Assembly: GCA_021292105.1 (NCBI GenBank)
Contig: JACFYK010000027.1
Span: 496,001 to 560,000, forward strand
Length of the DNA stretch: 64,000 bases
Origin: Anadara kagoshimensis
Lineage: Eukaryota > Mollusca > Bivalvia > Arcoida > Arcidae
Direction of reading: 5' to 3'
Position 1 is the first letter of the stretch, and every line of letters starts with the position of its first letter. Below the pieces are notes generated by a model that did not search any database, was not told the origin of the DNA, and was given only the letters and a program-made list of their open reading frames with translations. Made by a program: the position numbers and the translations under genes. Of the stretch, positions 32,608 through 43,678 are shown piece after piece.

Positions 32608-34134
32608 ATGTCACAAGAAACAACTAAAAAAATAGGAGTCTTCACTGCTTTGACTATGATGATTGGTTCAATAGTAGGAGTCGGAATCTTTTTCAAATCA
32701 GGAGGAGTTCTTAGTTCAAATAATTGAAATGGTATCGGTACTTTTCTATCATGAGTTATTGGTGGTTTACTATCATTAGCTGCTGCGATTTCATTCTCTG
32801 AGATTGGAACAATGAAAATCAAAAGAACAACAGGGCTGGCCGCTTGATCTGAAAAATCTGCAGGTAAGAAAACAGGTTACTTTGTAAGGTTCAATTATCC
32901 GTTCTACTACTACGGATTGCTAGCAGGTGCCCTTGGATTCTTCGCATCCGAATCATTATTTAATGTTATTGCTTGTTATGGGGCATTTTCAATGAATGAT
33001 ATTCCGGCATACTCACATGCTATTGTAGGTCTTGCTATTTCAGTAGGTTTCATCACGTTGAACTATTTCTCTATAAAAGGTTCTGGAATTGTTCAACAAA
33101 TTACTACAGTTCTTAAATGAATACCTCTTATTGCAGTTGCTGCACTAGGTATTATTATGGCTACAACTAATGAAATGCCTGATAGTGCAAATAGATATGG
33201 TCATAATGCTTTTACAAATGGCACATCATTTAAATTTACAGGAATGCTTGCTGCTGTTCCTGCGGTATTGTTCGCATTTGACTCATTTTTAACAGCGCCT
33301 ACTCTTGCTAAAAAAGTTAGAGGTGGAGTTAAAAAAGTTCCTTTTATAGTTATCGTGGGAATCATTTCTTGTCTAACTCTATATTTATTAATTGCTGTTT
33401 CAGCTATATTACATGGAACAGGATATGTTTCGTCTACTCCACTAACGGGTAATGGTCCAGTTAATGGAACCGGTATATTTGATCAAATATTTGATGGGCA
33501 CACAGCTAAAATTGTAGGACAATTAGTAATGGTATTCCTATTCATTTCTACATGAGGTGTTCTTAATGGTATTACTGCATCAGCAGTTGTGACGATTGAT
33601 CAAGCAGTCGAAACAGAAACTGTTCTAGCTGCAAGTTGAGCGAAGAAAAAACTAAAAAATGCATCTCTTTGATATGCATATGCTACATATGGATTCTGAT
33701 TTATTCTATTCTTTATTGGAACAATAATTACTGGCTCAGATGCTGTTGTTGATGGATTATCTAACTTCTCGACTCTATTCTTCTTTGGTATCTATGGATA
33801 CGTAATACTGAGATATACATTAAAAAGAAATGAATTCGATTCTAAGAAAATTAATTCTAAATTATTTAAAACGTTTGCATGAATAGCGATTATAGGAATT
33901 GGTTTCTTTGTAGGGTATCAATTGATTTATGGATTCTTTATAAATGCAATTATTAATCCTCAGGATGCAACTGGTTGAGGATTATTTGCTTCACATGGTA
34001 AAGTTCTTGTATTATGACAAGCATCAATTGTATTCTTCTCAATGCTAATTTTATTCACTATTGCTCCAATTATTAATGAATGAGCCGTCAAGAAATTTAA
34101 CAACAAGGAAGTTTATATCGATACATTTAAGTAA
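32608..34134 (+). CDS. APC-family amino-acid permease 2
   Basis: This 508-residue polytopic protein is a clear paralogue of the permeases at 28009 and 46050. It shares GVFTALTMMIGSIVGVGIFFK in the first helix, SFSEIGTMK after helix 2, and the block FKFTGMLAAVPAVLFAFDSFL, which is nearly identical in permease 3. It ends KEVYIDTFK. Substrate unknown. Start at 32608 behind GAAAGGA. Numerous TGA Trp codons. A terminator follows its stop at once. Confidence 0.85.
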
Positions 34135-34155
34135 TGCTATTAGCATTATTTTTTA
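34132..34155 (+). terminator. Terminator overlapping the next promoter
   Basis: AATGCT ATT AGCATT stem followed by ATTTTTT, leading directly into TATAAT at 34156-34161. Confidence 0.8.
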
Positions 34156-34167
34156 TATAATTTAAAC

Positions 34168-34545
34168 ATGTTTAGATTAAATAAGTGATACCTGTTATTT
34201 GCAGGGTTGATAGCTGCAATTGAATTAGTAATATGAATTATTCTTTTTACTGTACAAAAAGATTTGGTAGAACCTACATTCGTAGGTTTCATGATATTTA
34301 ACTTTATAGTGCTATTGGGTATATTAATCTACTTCTTTCGTATCGGTAAAGGGAAAAGATATGAAGATATTAAGATTGAGGAAACAGATGAATTGCTTGT
34401 AAAACTATATCTTGGTGAGGAAGTAAAAGAAATTAATAAAAAAGATTTGATCAATGTGAGAAAGAGAAATGGTCTTAATTTAATAGGTATAACTCTTGCT
34501 TCAGTAGTGATTTCTGTTGTTCTATATTTAACTGCCATCGTGTAG
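34168..34545 (+). CDS. Small two- to three-helix membrane protein, unknown function
   Basis: This 125-residue protein starts at an ATG exactly six bases after TATAAT (34156-34161), so the mRNA should be leaderless. Hydrophobic segments: LLFAGLIAAIELVIWIILF, FVGFMIFNFIVLLGILIYFF and a last one ending VVISVVLYLTAIV. A charged segment of about 40 residues (YEDIKIEETDELLVKLYLG) lies between the second and third. No family recognised; it stands as a single gene between a terminator and the lysine riboswitch. Three TGA/Trp-containing codons near the N-terminus support it as coding only under code 4. Confidence 0.7.
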
Positions 34546-34584
34546 TTTTTTAGTTTCAAAAGCAAACAATTAACCATAATATTG

Positions 34585-34812
34585 TATAATTTAAAAGAAA
34601 TATAGAGGCGCTGTTAAAAAAAGTACTATCTGGAGCTGCAAGCAATGAAGGATACGAAAGGGATGACAGCCGAAGTGTTGATAGAGGCATCTATCAATGT
34701 TGGTGGGGATGCATAAAAGCTTCACACTCTTGGTTATATACCTTGGTGCTATGTTCCTAATAATTAATCATTTTAATTGTTATAACGGGACTAGTGTGCT
34801 CGTTATTTTATT
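34585..34812 (+). promoter_or_regulatory. Lysine riboswitch upstream of metalloprotease-opp operon
   Basis: Promoter TATAAT at 34585-34590. The aptamer (34602-34752) shows the conserved lysine-riboswitch blocks in order: ATAGAGGCGC, AGTACT, GAAAGGGATGACAGCCGAAG, the GTTGGTGGGGATGCAT region and GGTGCTAT closing P1. A terminator stem, ATAACG 34782-34787 / CGTTAT 34801-34806, with T-rich tail follows. Known lysine riboswitches of this form stop transcription when lysine is bound, so the downstream operon should be on in lysine starvation. Confidence 0.85.
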
Positions 34813-34827
34813 TTTTAGGAGGAATAT

Positions 34828-37800
34828 ATGAAAAATCAATCAAAAAAAGCTCTTATAGCTTTTGGAACATTAGGGGTAATTGCTTCAGCAACTATAGGTG
34901 GAGTGGTAGCCTATGGTAAATACTCAGAATCAGCAAAGGGGTTTAAACTTGAAACTTCTAATTTTTCTAATTTTAATTTCTCTAATAATTTCCAAATGGA
35001 TTTTGTAGATGACTCAGGAGAATCACCGGAAATAATTGGTGAGTATAAAACAAAAGGAATCGGTGTTGTAGACGGTTTAGTAAACGGTAAAACTCCAGAA
35101 GAATTTTTAAAGGATTATAGAAATGATCATCCAAATGCAACTCCTTACTTCAGAATTAAGTCAGGACTTTTCAATTTTGAAAATAGATATATCGCTGCCG
35201 TTCCTGTTTCAGACTGACTGAAGTTTGTTTTTTGATACATAGGAGATGGAACACCTAATAATCCGGGACATCTTTCATACGGTCCAGAAGCTGGAGAATT
35301 AAAAACATTCCAAATTGTTTCAGGAATTGAACAAGTGTCTAAGACTTCTATTATGCTTGGTGGTATGGCAACAAAAAACCACGAAACAAAAACAATAACA
35401 TTCTATCCAGATGCTTTCTTTGGGACTTTCCAAATGTTTTCAGATGACAATGCAGACAAAGCTGATAGATTAATGGATTATTTCTACAATAGTGATGGGA
35501 CGAGATTATTTACAATGGAGCAAGCAAAAGAAGCGCTTGACTTAATTTCAAAAGTTAATGAGCAAAATAAAGCGAATGATCCCAATTTTAAATTTGAAAA
35601 TACCCCAATTCCTTATCAACTTGAACCTGCGGGTGTAAACTCATCGGGTGAACCAGTTTATAAAATATCAATTCAATTTCTAACGGCCGGAATGATTAAT
35701 TCAAAAACTATAATTGAAAACTTAGAAGAAAAATACCCTGAGCTTTTAAGTAAGCAAAATGGACCACACATTGTAAGAACTGGGGAAAGTTATGAAATTA
35801 AAGATGGTGCTTATAAAACTATATTGCCTTCAAAAAATATTGGACTTGCTCAGATTCTTAAAATATCAAACCCAAACTTTAAAGGTTTCGGAATAGATTT
35901 CTTAAAATATGTAGGTATTCATGAATATGGACATCACGAAACATTATCTAGAACTACTGATATTTCCGATGGAGGGGTACAAATTGGATTTTCAAATTCA
36001 ACTACACCAATGACATCAACGGCTTCTTTCCAAAATCTAGAGGATGTAAATAATTATCTAGATGTTAGATCAGATGGGCTAAAAATGGTTAAGGTTGATG
36101 CATATGGTAACGAGATTACTGATAAAGATAATTTAGCCAATGCTGTTTATGGAGCCTTCAAGATAAATAATAATTTAGAGACTGATGAAGAAAAATTTGG
36201 GAAAATAACTGTAAATGGTGGTTTAGCAACAACAGACTTATCCGGTAGAGCTATGCATGAAACTTTAGCTTCATTAAGAGCTCATTACCTAGATGTATCA
36301 AAAGGTCATACTCTTGCTAATGCGTATCTTATGAATGCCTTCGATACAATTTCAGGGACAGCAAACCCTACGCAATTTATACCGGCTAATGTGGCCTCTG
36401 TTCAATACAAAATGAATGGAAAACAGTGAGTTGACTTATTAAGAATTCTTGGATCTAATAATTCTGAAATTACTGCAATCATGACAGAGCAAGCTAAAAT
36501 ACAAGGACTAAACTCAACTGCTGATTTATTACTTAAAAATGGTTTAATTGGTGGAGAATCAAAATTATTGGCAAATATTTCGTCATATGAAACAGCTATT
36601 TATGGGCAAAAAGAAAGCGTAGTTAGAAATATAAATGACATGCTAATAATAATATTTGATGAACTTTCTAAGAGGTTGCCCCCATCATATGTTGAGGATA
36701 TAAAAGTGTTACAAAACATGTCTATTATGTATAAAGAGGCGATTAAGACACACCATGATCCTTTTTGACCAATAACTGGTTTTGACTTCAATTCTAATCC
36801 GGAACATAATAAAATCTCTTATCTAACAACACCAGTTAATAATGATTCTAATATAGATAAATCATTCTTTGATTCTGTAAATCATAAGTGAGTTGGATTG
36901 GCAACATTATTCGCATCTTGAAAAGATGGGCAAGGTAATTTATTATTTAAACCTTCAACATCTGCGACACCGGATATTGATTTATCATCATCATTGAGCG
37001 GAACAAAGGAAAATACTAAGTTCGATTTAATTTCTATTAAAAATATATATGGGGTAGATGGCAAGAATTTTTACAATGAAATTAGAGCGCGAGTTCCTAA
37101 TACTATCACTGACGAAGAGATTAAAACGGCATTTTTACAAAATACAGTGATACCTACATTTAATCACATATATGACACGACTAATACATGAAGTTCCCCA
37201 GGGGCTGAAAATAACGTTATTGATAATGCAATATCACAATTAGGTGCGAATAAGAGACCTGCATTTAATGATAAAGTAACTGCTGATTACCACTTCCAAT
37301 TCCCTGAAGTAATGACAAGGGATTTTGTTCAAATGACATTTGCTAGAGATGCTCAAAAAGACATCTTATCAAATACAAATAACTTTTTACCTATTCGAGG
37401 TTCAAATACATCACTTGAATATTACATCTCAAAAACTACAACAGCTAATTTGGTATATAGCAATGACAATGATTTTACTAAAGATGACATGGTGAAATGA
37501 GTAATACAATTAATTAATGCTGGAAGTAATTCAGTTGCAAATAATTTATCAAATTACCAACAAAGCTTAATTTTATGATGATCTAGTCAAAATGGTAATA
37601 AAAATGCTAAAGCCTATGATTGAGATAACTTGGCTGATAATAAATACTTCGGAATAACACGTTCAATGTCTAATGGATTTGAAGTTGATCACAAATATAG
37701 AGAGGCATTAAATTGAACTTTATACAACGATAATGACGGTTCAGGTAAAGCTTACAATGGACCGATGTCATTTGGAGGTAAACAAGCGACAACAATACCT

Positions 37801-38319
37801 GAAGCTTACTGATACTTTATGCTTAAAAATGAGGGTATCTATGGAGATGCTCATAAAGATAGATCTATAACTGGAATATATAGAAATCCTGCTGATGATA
37901 GGGTTTATACATATGGTTATTTAAGAAATGAATTCAAATCAAGAGTTAAATATATAGCGTTTAAAAATAAAGAAACAGGTTCAATTAAATATATGCAAAT
38001 TCATACTGAAGGAGTTGCAAACAAATTCTATTTAACTAGACAAGGAGATGTTTCAAGTAAACGTACTCTAAATGATGAGGGTTACTTTGCTTGAACGACC
38101 GAAAAATTCACAGCTGGTGGATATGCAAATGCTCAAATAGGAACAGGAGAATATGAAACATTCTTCGTAGATGAAAATAAACAAGAAGTAACTGGTGCAA
38201 TGTCACTTGGTGAAAGAAATACGGTAGCTGAGAACGGGAAACTACATAGTGTAGCTCCTTCATTTTTTGAAAAAGATTCTACCGGGAGAGTTTCCTTTGT
38301 ATTAAAAGGTCACAAATAA
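34828..38319 (+). CDS. Putative surface zinc metalloprotease (PDxFFG-type mycoplasma protein)
   Basis: This is a 1,163-residue protein starting behind AGGAGG. An N-terminal hydrophobic segment (ALIAFGTLGVIASATIGGVVAYG) without lipobox should export or anchor it. YPDAFFGTFQMF contains the motif for which a mycoplasmal family (PDxFFG) is named. VGIHEYGHHETLSR has a zinc-protease HExxH at residues 365-369; AMHETLASLRAHY about 110 residues further (His477/Glu478) could give the third ligand. The rest is not assigned. Its position under a lysine riboswitch and before oppA suggests it cuts host proteins into peptides for import. Protease activity is inferred, not shown. Confidence 0.75.
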
Positions 38320-38327
38320 GGAGAGGT

Positions 38328-40616
38328 ATGAAGATTAATAAAAAAATTATATTAGGCGCTTCAACTGTAGCAGCAATAGCTGCTCCGGTATCTTTCGTTG
38401 TATCTTGTGGGCAACAATCATTCAGTTCAAGAGATTATGATTTTGGTATAGCTATACCTCCAATCAACTCATTGAACTATATTAAAAATAGTGGTTCACT
38501 TTCTAAAATTCTACCTTCTCTTATTACTTCTACAGTTATTTCATACCCTTCCAAAGCATTAAAAAATCAACTTCAGCTTCCTGATTTTGATTCAATACTA
38601 AATGTTAATAATAATGGTTCTACAAATGCAATAGCATTCCCATTGTCTCTAATTAATCGTTATCCTGGGTTAATTTCTAATAGACCAGGTTCACTTCAAA
38701 TTGATGTTGACACTTCATATAGTGTTGGAGCATTCAAATTTAGAGTAGGTAAAAGCCATAAATGAAAAGGTGCAAGTAACCCTAAATACAATAGGGTTAT
38801 TACTCCTCAAGATTATATTGATTATATTGAATACATAGCTGACATAAATACAGGTTCAGAATATTTAAAGAGAATTAGAAATGTAAGAATAATTGGTATT
38901 GAAGATCTTTATAAAGCACAACTTAATTACGCAACAAAATATGGAAAAACATATTCAAAACCATTTGGTGTAAATCCTCAAATAGACATGACCAATAAAA
39001 CAATCACTAATAAAGATACAGCTTGAAAATCTCAAATTTCCGGAGATGATTCTCTTGTAGATGAAATTAGAAAAGCAGCCACAAAATTCCTTACTCAAGG
39101 TATGTTTGTTTCTGGGCAAAGTGCACATGATGAATTCTTAAACATAAACTTCGAGAGACGTGTTGATGTTGATAGCGCGCTTGACGCTCTAAAAAACTAT
39201 TTCCTTCCAGTTAACAAAGAATTCGTAGAATCAGTTGGTGGAGTAGAAAAATTTGGAACTTCAATTGACAAGTTTATTTATACAGGTGCATTTGATATTG
39301 ATGATATTAGACTTGGACAAGGTGGATATATGATTTTAACTAAAGATAAAGGTTATGAAACTGCTGACTGAACAATTTCAAATAAAATTAAAGTTTATTT
39401 CCAAGATGATCAAAATATACTGTCAGCTATGTTTAGAGATAAATATATTTCAGCAACAAACATAGCGTCCGACTATCAGAAAGCTTTTTGAGCTGAGGCC
39501 GATACGAGGCAATTTATGAAAAAGGTAGCTGGAACAGGTACCCTATCTTTAGAGTTTAATATTAATGACACAACAAATTCACCTGTAAAGAATCAAAATT
39601 TAAGAAATGCTATATCCCATGCAATTAATAAGTCTGATATGCTAAAACTTCTTAATTGAGATTCTTCTTTCCCAGTTGCAACATGAACTCCAAAAACTGT
39701 TGTTAAAACATCAGACGGACTTCCATATGATGCATATGCTGATTTACAAAAGTATAAAGATCCGATGGCTCAAAGTCCACAATCGCTTACTACAACAAAA
39801 TTCCAAGAGCATGATGCAAGGAATTATAACTTTGAAATGTCAGATAGACATGACAATAGATTTTCTGTTGATATTGCTAGAAAATATTTTGAACAATGAA
39901 AGAAAGAAACTGGTAGATCTAGCGTTGAATTACAGTTCCTAGCTTCAGATGCTTCATCACTTGCATCTGGCCTTGGTATAAAAACAATGCTAAGAGACGC
40001 ATTTGGAGGCGGAGTGACTTTAAATATTAAACAAGTTCCTTCTAATGCATATGAATCAATGAGAAAAGCAGGGCAATTTGACATTACAACATATAACTTT
40101 GATGGATATGGATCAGAAATAGATTCATATATCAAACGTTTATTCTTTGAGGATTCAGTTGATCCTTCTAGGAATAAAACTGATGGATTTGAAGATAACC
40201 CAACGGGTTCTTGAACATTCCATAAGTGATATGAGGAAAACAAAGCAAATATTAACGATATCAAAACTAACGTCGCCCTTGTTAATGCATCTAATGAAGA
40301 TGTTTGAAATAAAGTTATAGAAATGTTTGCAATTGACCCGAACGCTGACAATAAAGATTTACATGATAAATTAACTAAGATTTGAACTAAAAAAGATAAT
40401 GTAATTAATTCTGAAAATAAATTATTTGAATTTGCTTCATTAATAGAAAAAATAATTGCTATATCATCTCCAATTGTTCCGATATTAGAGGTTGATAATA
40501 ACTGAACTATTTCAAGGATTGGCGGAATTGCAAGTACGTATACATATGACTTACAATTTGGTTACGATGTTCTAAATAAACCATCACCAAATCTTCCTGG
40601 AAAGGAATCTCTATAA
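38328..40616 (+). CDS. oppA: Oligopeptide ABC transporter, substrate-binding lipoprotein OppA
   Basis: This 762-residue lipoprotein has a signal peptide ending FVVSC with the lipidated Cys at residue 27, right behind GGAGAGG. Sequence is divergent, as usual for mycoplasmal OppA, but SBP_bac_5-like blocks are seen: NLRNAISHAINKSDMLKLLN and FDITTYNFDGYGSEIDSYI. It follows the protease by 8 bases and overlaps oppB by one base. It should capture peptides at the cell surface. Several TGA Trp codons. Confidence 0.88.
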
Positions 40617-41650
40617 TGTCAAATATTAAATTAGTAAATAAAGAAACAAACAATTCTGAAATTGCAAAAAGTTGATTCGTTAGGATGTATGAAAAATACA
40701 AAATATTCTTAATGAAACATAAATTTGTATCTTTCCTAGTTAAATTCACGTTCTTTTTAGCAGAATTTATAACAATTGCATTAATCATTGTAACAATTGC
40801 TTTCTTCATGATTGATGCTTCTCCTGGTAAGCCTCAAATTTCAGCTTCTCTTTCTGGGCCAGCTGCTAAAGCGCTTGAGGATCAATATCATTTAAATGAC
40901 CCTTCAATTGTTAGGTTGGGGCATTATATTGGTGGGTTATTCCATCTTGACTTTGGTATATCTTTATCAGTATTCCCTGGAGTAGAAATAAATGACTTCG
41001 TTTGAGAAAGGTTTGGAACATCTGCATTAGTTGGTTCATTATCTTTAGTGATAACTATTCTAGTTGGAGTTCCTTTAGGAGTTCTAGCTGGTAAAAAAAT
41101 ATCTGGTGTCTCTTCAGTGGTGTCAACATTATTCATTTCAATAATGATTTCAATACCTTCAATGGTATTTGGATTAATGCTTCTACTTATAGGTAGAAGT
41201 ATGGGGCTTCCATACATCTTTGAACAATCAAACATGCTGACATGAATGATTCCTGCTATAGCATTAGCGCTTCCATCTACCATTTCGTATGTTAAATATA
41301 TTAGAACTACAATGAATGATGAAATTAAGTCACAACATGCTAAGTTTGCAAACCTTAAAGGGGTTTCAAGAAGAAGATTTGTGTGAAAACATGCATTAAA
41401 ACCTGCATTATTTCCTGTAGCAACATTCTTCCCGTTCGCAGTACTTGGAGTTTTCTCTGGTTCACTATTTATAGAGAAAATTTTCCTTATTCCTGGTTCT
41501 GGATTCCTTATGTTGAATGCAGCACAAACAAAAGATACTTATGTACTACTATTCTTAATACTATTATTTACATTGATGACAATTCTAGCATTTAGATTAA
41601 GAGATTGACTATATACAATCTTGGATCCTAGATTGAGAAGGAGGGGGTAA
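40616..41650 (+). CDS. oppB: Oligopeptide ABC transporter permease OppB
   Basis: This 344-residue inner-membrane permease has an extended basic N-terminus before the first helix, then the usual GPxAxxxLxxQYHLNDPSIVRLGHYI periplasmic-loop motif. The EAA-type cytoplasmic loop RTTMNDEIKSQHAKFANLKGVSRRRF couples it to OppD/OppF. It carries six predicted transmembrane helices. It pairs with OppC as the channel. The TAATG overlap with oppA sets the start. Confidence 0.93.
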
Positions 41651-41652
41651 TT

Positions 41653-42609
41653 ATGAAAGAACAAACAATAAAACCAAACCCTATATTACAACCTCTAGAA
41701 TATCAGAAGTGAAAAATTATGGGAGAAGAAATAAGGGCGAAGAATGACAACTCTGTTTCTAAAAAAACAAGAGGAGTTTGAGCAGACTTTGCATTAAGGT
41801 TCTCTAATTCAACATTAGGAATGATTGGACTATTCATATTAGTTGCAATCATCTTAATGGCATTGATTGTACCATTCTTCACAGTTGACCCGGAAAAAGT
41901 TGATATTAATAGTAAATATCTATCTTTCATGCAAAAAGATTCAACTGGACATACACATATATTTGGAACAGATCACTTAGGTAGAGATATTTGAGCTAGA
42001 TTATGAGTAGGACTTAGATTTTCTCTTGGACTTGCATTAGCGGTTACAATTGCCGATTTAGTTCTTGGAGTATCTTTAGGAATAATGATGGGTAAATTCC
42101 CTAGATTTGATAGAGTGATGCAATTCGTTCTTAAAATCTTAACTAATATGCCAATGATTATTGTGATGATTCTAGTAGTTGTGCTATTCGGCGCTTCATT
42201 CTGAACATTGACACTATCATTAACAATTACAGGATGAGTTGGAATGTCATTACAAATTAGAGCTCAAGTTAAAAGAATCGCGGTTCTTGAATGAAATACA
42301 GCATCTGAAATATTAGGTACTTCACAGCTCAAGCAACTTAAAGCAATTCTTCCTCACATAATTCCTATGTTAATTACACAATTAATTTCAACAATACCTG
42401 GAGCTATAATTTCTGAAACTGGACTTGCATTTATCGGTTTATCAATTATCGATCATGCAACACTTGGTTCACTAATTTCTGCAGGTACAAACATAATAAC
42501 TCTATACCCAAGATACACCCTTATTCCTTCAACAGTACTTATTCTGTTGGTTACATCAGTTCAATTTATTGGTTTAGCTACACAAACTACATTAAGGAGA
42601 ACAAGATAA
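41653..42609 (+). CDS. oppC: Oligopeptide ABC transporter permease OppC
   Basis: A 318-residue permease. HIFGTDHLGRDIWARLWVG is the OppC/DppC signature before the second helix. The EAA loop is ASEILGTSQLKQLKAILPHIIP, and ISETGLAFIGLSI is the conserved end-of-core motif. The AGGAGGGGG site precedes it inside oppB. Confidence 0.93.
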
Positions 42610-42610
42610 T

Positions 42611-43678
42611 ATGGCAAATAAAAATAAAGTAATTGCATCCGTTGAAAACTTAGTTCTTTCTTTTAAAGATCCAGCTCAACCGGGTAAATTAAACAAAGTT
42701 ATAAGAAATACATCATTTAAGGTACATGAAGGTGAAATATTAGCAATAATCGGTGAATCAGGTTCTGGTAAATCAGTTATTACTTCCACTTTATTCGGAT
42801 TAACTGGAGATTCTTCAGTTATTGAATCAGGGAAGGTGAAATTATTTGGACAGGAAGTTCAAGATTTCTCTATGAGAGATTGAGAAAAATCAGGTCTATG
42901 AGGATCTACAGTGTCTGCTGTATTCCAAAACCCTATGACAACATTAAATCCTACTATGAAAATTAAAAAACAAATTATGGAAGGTATTTTAATTAATAAA
43001 GTTGCTAAAAATAAAAAAGAATCATATAAAGTCGCTATTGATTTTCTAACTAAAACAAGAATTCAAGATCCTGAAAAAGTTATGGAAATGTATCCACATG
43101 AACTTTCTGGTGGAATGAAACAAAGAGTTGTTATTGCAGCTATTCTTTCATGTAAACCAAAGCTTATCGTAATGGATGAACCTACAACAGCTCTTGACCC
43201 TACGGTTCAAGCTGAAATACTTGATATTGTAAAAGACTTAGTAAAAGAATTTGGAGTGTCGATAATATTCATTACCCATGATCTTGGAGTGGTTGCATCT
43301 ATCGCAGATAGAATTGCAATTATGTATGCTGGAAAAATAATTGAAAGAGGATTAAATAGAGAAGTTTTATTCAATCCTTGTCACCCTTATACATGAGGAC
43401 TTCTTCTTTCAATGCCAGATATTAACAAATCAAAAAGATTATATTCAATTCCAGGTTCTGTTCCAGGTTCTCTTAATGATGTTGTTGGTGATGCATTTGC
43501 ACCTAGAAATGCATATGCTTTAGGTATTGATTTCATTGAAGAACCTAAAACATATAAGATTAGTAAAACACACTCTGTTGCTTCAGCTCTATATGACAAG
43601 AAAGCACCAAAGTTTGATGTACCACTAATAATCAAAGCAAGAAAAGAGAAGTTTAAGAAAATGAAAGGAAATGACTAA
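42611..43678 (+). CDS. oppD: Oligopeptide ABC transporter ATPase OppD
   Basis: This 355-residue cytoplasmic ATPase has Walker A GESGSGKS at residues 48-55, Q-loop SAVFQNPMTTLNPT, signature HELSGGMKQRV, Walker B LIVMDEPTTALD and switch His in FITHDLGVVA. The C-terminal Opp extension has NPCHPYTWGLLLSMPD. It forms the heterodimer with OppF. One-base overlap with oppF. Confidence 0.95.

Noticed and set aside
34828..38319. Immunoglobulin protease system (MIB-MIP) for the protease-like gene
   Set aside because: No paired Ig-binding gene nearby, a zinc HExxH motif is present, and the neighbours are opp genes; it fits the PDxFFG-type protein better.
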